Positions 34,862 to 36,760 of a stretch of 36,760 bases of DNA are shown here, piece by piece. Origin of the DNA: Legionella anisa (GTDB lineage: Bacteria; Pseudomonadota; Gammaproteobacteria; Legionellales; Legionellaceae). Position numbers and translations under genes: made by a program. How positions within the stretch are numbered: position 1 is the first letter of the stretch; the number at the start of each line of letters is the position of its first letter. The DNA lies in the NCBI RefSeq assembly GCF_001467525.1, contig NZ_LNXS01000020.1:1-36760 (forward strand), in the 5' to 3' direction. A model generated the notes under the pieces. It was given only the letters and a program-made list of their open reading frames with translations, ran no database searches and was not told the origin of the DNA.

Positions 34862-36262
34862 TCAAACTACACGGGCTAAGTCCATTATTATGTGCATTAA
34901 CAAATCATTCTTTTTAATGAGTTCCGCTTTTTCCTTACATTCTTTGAAATTTAGTGACAAAAATGAATACCGCACAGGGGTAAATTGATATGTTGTATCA
35001 TCGCTGAGAATGTAGTTCACGCACTCACCAAACTCTTCTTTACTTAGAGTTAAATCAGTATAGTAGTTACACAGTGCATCCATCACCCCATAAAAATTTT
35101 GCACCGCAGCTTCCAAAATTTCACCGGATTTCTTATTCGCTTCTTTTTCTTTAGTTGAGGTAAGATATGCTTCAACTTGCTCCATCAATAATTGCATTTG
35201 CGCGCGCACACCTCCAGATTTAGAGAGCTCAGACTCTCTTTCTTTTTTAGCGGCATCAGCTAAAGGTTCATACCATTCCCGATCGTTATTATCGCGATAA
35301 TAGATTGTGAAGTTTTTATCTGCGCTCAACGATTGTTGTGCATAAGCTTCTTGAGTTAAGGAACACTGATAGTCAAAAATAGCGCCAATATTTTCAGCAG
35401 TGTAGTGTGAAGCACCTTTTCCCCCATGACCATCATATATCCCTACCAAAAAAGGTAACGACAGAGAAAGCGTTTGTACGGCAATTGAAATATTATCTTG
35501 TGAGCCCCATTCGAGGGCTTTATTGGCAAGCATTTTTGCTAATAGCTGTTCCTCTAGCGTTCTTGCTGAGGGTATTTCCTTTAAACAATTTAAAAGCCAT
35601 TGCTCATGCTCTTTTTTAGTTTGGGACGCTAAAGGCTCGGTAAAACCATCACATGTTGTAATCAATTGCACTTTTCCTACGTTTTTTTTGGAGATACCTA
35701 TATGTTCATAAAGTTTATCAAGGTAATTGATGTCGATACTTGCGTCAGCACAAACTACCTCAGCATCATAATCAAAATCTCCTATTGCCCGAGATACAGC
35801 CAACTGGCCATTGATGCGATCAAAAAAGACTGCTCCTCCCGCTCTTTGAATACGCTCTAGCTCAACATTGGGATGATGTATAATATTATTTAAACGCATT
35901 ACACCTACTATCTCCCCCTGCGTGTCGAAAATCACTGCAAAAGAGATAGAGTCCGCTAAAGTTGCGGTGATCAAAGCGCCATGCCCATCATATACAGTCG
36001 TGGATGCGGTAGTACCCCCATACATCATATTACGGCCTAAAATATTAACCAGATGATAACTCGTCCACAACCGACGACCAATCTCTTGGGGGCTGAGGTA
36101 TTTAAAATGATCTTGGGGATACCAACATGCAAAGGCCGCGTCCTCTTGGCTCGGACGCGCACCTATAGTTTCATACAAACCAAAATGATGTTCTTTTACA
36201 AATTCACATACATCAATCCCTTTATCATTAGGCAATGATGTAATGTGTTGAATACGCGGCAT
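34862..36262 (-). CDS. PP2C-type protein phosphatase with permuted DGHGG strand
   Basis: The 466-residue protein has every PP2C metal and phosphate motif, but in an unusual order. R36 with E40-D41 (GARPSQED) is followed directly by GGTTAST (82-88), the RI-x-x-AGG segment (137-143), SRAIGD (157-162), CDGFTE (D205) and SQDNIS (D256). Only then does FLVGIYDGHGGKGASHY (D277) appear. In ordinary PP2C the DGHGG strand comes second, before GTTA. A YDGHGA at 91-96 aligns instead with the loop before the usual VGDS strand (here LADS). Residues 300-466 are a separate helical extension. PP2C enzymes remove phosphate from Ser/Thr using two Mn/Mg ions; all ligands are present, so activity is likely. Phosphatase target unknown. 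Confidence 0.85.
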   Translation of the reverse strand: MPRIQHITSLPNDKGIDVCEFVKEHHFGLYETIGARPSQEDAAFACWYPQDHFKYLSPQEIGRRLWTSYHLVNILGRNMMYGGTTASTTVYDGHGALITATLADSISFAVIFDTQGEIVGVMRLNNIIHHPNVELERIQRAGGAVFFDRINGQLAVSRAIGDFDYDAEVVCADASIDINYLDKLYEHIGISKKNVGKVQLITTCDGFTEPLASQTKKEHEQWLLNCLKEIPSARTLEEQLLAKMLANKALEWGSQDNISIAVQTLSLSLPFLVGIYDGHGGKGASHYTAENIGAIFDYQCSLTQEAYAQQSLSADKNFTIYYRDNNDREWYEPLADAAKKERESELSKSGGVRAQMQLLMEQVEAYLTSTKEKEANKKSGEILEAAVQNFYGVMDALCNYYTDLTLSKEEFGECVNYILSDDTTYQFTPVRYSFLSLNFKECKEKAELIKKNDLLMHIIMDLARVV

Positions 36263-36342
36263 ACTTTTTCCTAATTAACACGCTCCTGTAAAAAAATATA
36301 GCACATGACTATTCATCATTTTTACTCTTCCACTCACTTAAG

Positions 36343-36442
36343 CCCGCAGCAAACCTGAGAGTTCCTCACAAAATTTAACCAGGTAGCATGTCAATTGTTG
36401 CCCGTTATCCCTGCGAAGGCACACTACTGTCCGGTAAAAATT
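36343..36442. repeat. inverted-repeat element, left half (copy 3)
   Basis: CCTGAGAGTTCCTCACAAAA and TTTAACCAGGTAGCATGTC match the left arm at 4909-4939 and extend it. The centre motifs ATCCCTGCG and CACACTACTGTCCGGTAAAA match the half at 15700-15790. No right arm is present. Confidence 0.75.
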
Positions 36443-36530
36443 TTGCTCTCCTGCAATAGGTAATGTCCCTAAATTTTTTTTGTAGGCTCTTCAGCATTCA
36501 TCTAGGCACATCACTTAATCTTGCTTCGAT

Positions 36531-36607
36531 CTGCTCCCTCTCCCGCGCAAGGAATTTGAGTAGTAAGATACTGTTCTTCGGGGGAAGAGGGTTGGGGAGA
36601 GGGGGTG
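36531..36607. repeat. CCCTCTCCC / GGGGAGAGGGGG inverted pair
   Basis: A CTCCCTCTCCC run and later GGGGGAAGAGGG and GGGGAGAGGGGG runs can pair. They lie just past the stop of the DUF559 gene fragment, where they could end its transcript. They are related to the shorter hairpin at 18222-18238. The gap from 36263 to 36607 has no gene. Confidence 0.45.
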
Positions 36608-36760
36608 TCAAGAATCGGTTAATGTGTACAAGATGGCCTCAATAACCGACGCTGTTTGTTGTAGTACATCATTGTTCCAAAACGCAGTACTTTGAACCCT
36701 TGAGCATTTAGCCAAGCTGTTCGTTCTCTATCGTAGCTTTGATTATCAAGATGCTGGCTA
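36608..36760 (-). pseudogene. frameshifted end of a DUF559 (endonuclease-like) gene
   Basis: Reading in from the window edge, the frame gives QHLDNQSYDRERTAWLNAQG then FKVLRF, the typical end of DUF559 proteins, which are related to very-short-patch-repair endonucleases. After RF the frame breaks. Adding one T to the TTTT run (36679-36682) restores WNNDVLQQTASVIEAILYTL and a stop at 36608. The gene is therefore cut off by one missing base, or the base was lost in sequencing. Upstream parts lie outside the window. Confidence 0.75.

Noticed and set aside
35970..36010. First YDGHGA of the PP2C protein (residues 91-96) as the normal DGHGG metal motif
   Set aside because: It sits between GGTTAST and LADS, where PP2C has a hairpin turn, and lacks the second Gly; the later FLVGIYDGHGG fits the real strand.
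1..36760. CRISPR arrays, tRNA or rRNA genes, intact insertion sequences
   Set aside because: No regularly spaced direct repeats, cloverleaf-like segments or full transposase frames were seen by reading; only repeat halves and remnants.

Overview
The window looks like a chromosomal stretch of a gammaproteobacterium of the Legionellaceae, probably a Legionella species other than L. pneumophila. This is inferred from the AT-rich composition, the Lcl-like DUF1566 surface protein, the kynurenine 3-monooxygenase, and several large orphan proteins of the kind that fill Legionella accessory regions. No rRNA, tRNA, CRISPR array, intact insertion sequence or replication origin was seen. Genes are mostly single or in short operons on both strands, and at least three copies or halves of a short inverted-repeat element are scattered through the window.

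Layout. 0-5 kb: possible gene remnants at the edge, a MarR repressor with a DUF1398 protein behind a consensus promoter containing a perfect palindrome, a CDF metal-efflux pump, a glutathione S-transferase, and a CheD-like candidate glutamine deamidase with its own promoter. 5-12.6 kb: an inverted-repeat element, a small membrane protein, a CorA/ZntB-type transporter, a helical orphan protein divergent from a very divergent 1146-residue P-type ATPase, and an APH-type kinase. 12.7-18.2 kb: a MASE3-PAS-GAF-like sensor with no output domain, a protein with two internal repeats and a C-terminal membrane anchor, two small unknown genes (one exported), and a LysR regulator divergent from a SnoaL-like protein. 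18.7-21 kb: a secreted, repeat-containing Lcl/DUF1566 protein broken by a one-base frameshift. 21.3-25.7 kb: NudC, a small membrane protein, a glutamine-rich hendecad coiled-coil exported protein, and a PAS-PAS-GGDEF-EAL protein with an N-terminal KfrA-like DNA-binding segment. 26-32.2 kb: an aromatic-metabolism block made of kmo, a heme-oxygenase-like diiron enzyme and a cytokinin-dehydrogenase-like flavoprotein on the plus strand, facing a minus-strand set of DODA/YgiD dioxygenase, O-methyltransferase and VOC protein. 32.4-36.8 kb: two small unknown genes, repeats, an MHS-type MFS transporter, a PP2C phosphatase whose DGHGG strand has moved to the C-terminal side of the domain, and the frameshifted end of a DUF559 gene.

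Most noteworthy are (1) the apparently permuted PP2C phosphatase, (2) the CheD-like protein that keeps a Thr-Cys-His triad in an organism region with no visible chemotaxis genes, (3) the divergent P-type ATPase, (4) the tail-anchored repeat protein, and (5) the possible kynurenine-derived aromatic pathway. Items 1-4 are plausible Dot/Icm effectors, but this is inferred from protein architecture and likely host only. Nothing in the sequence proves secretion.
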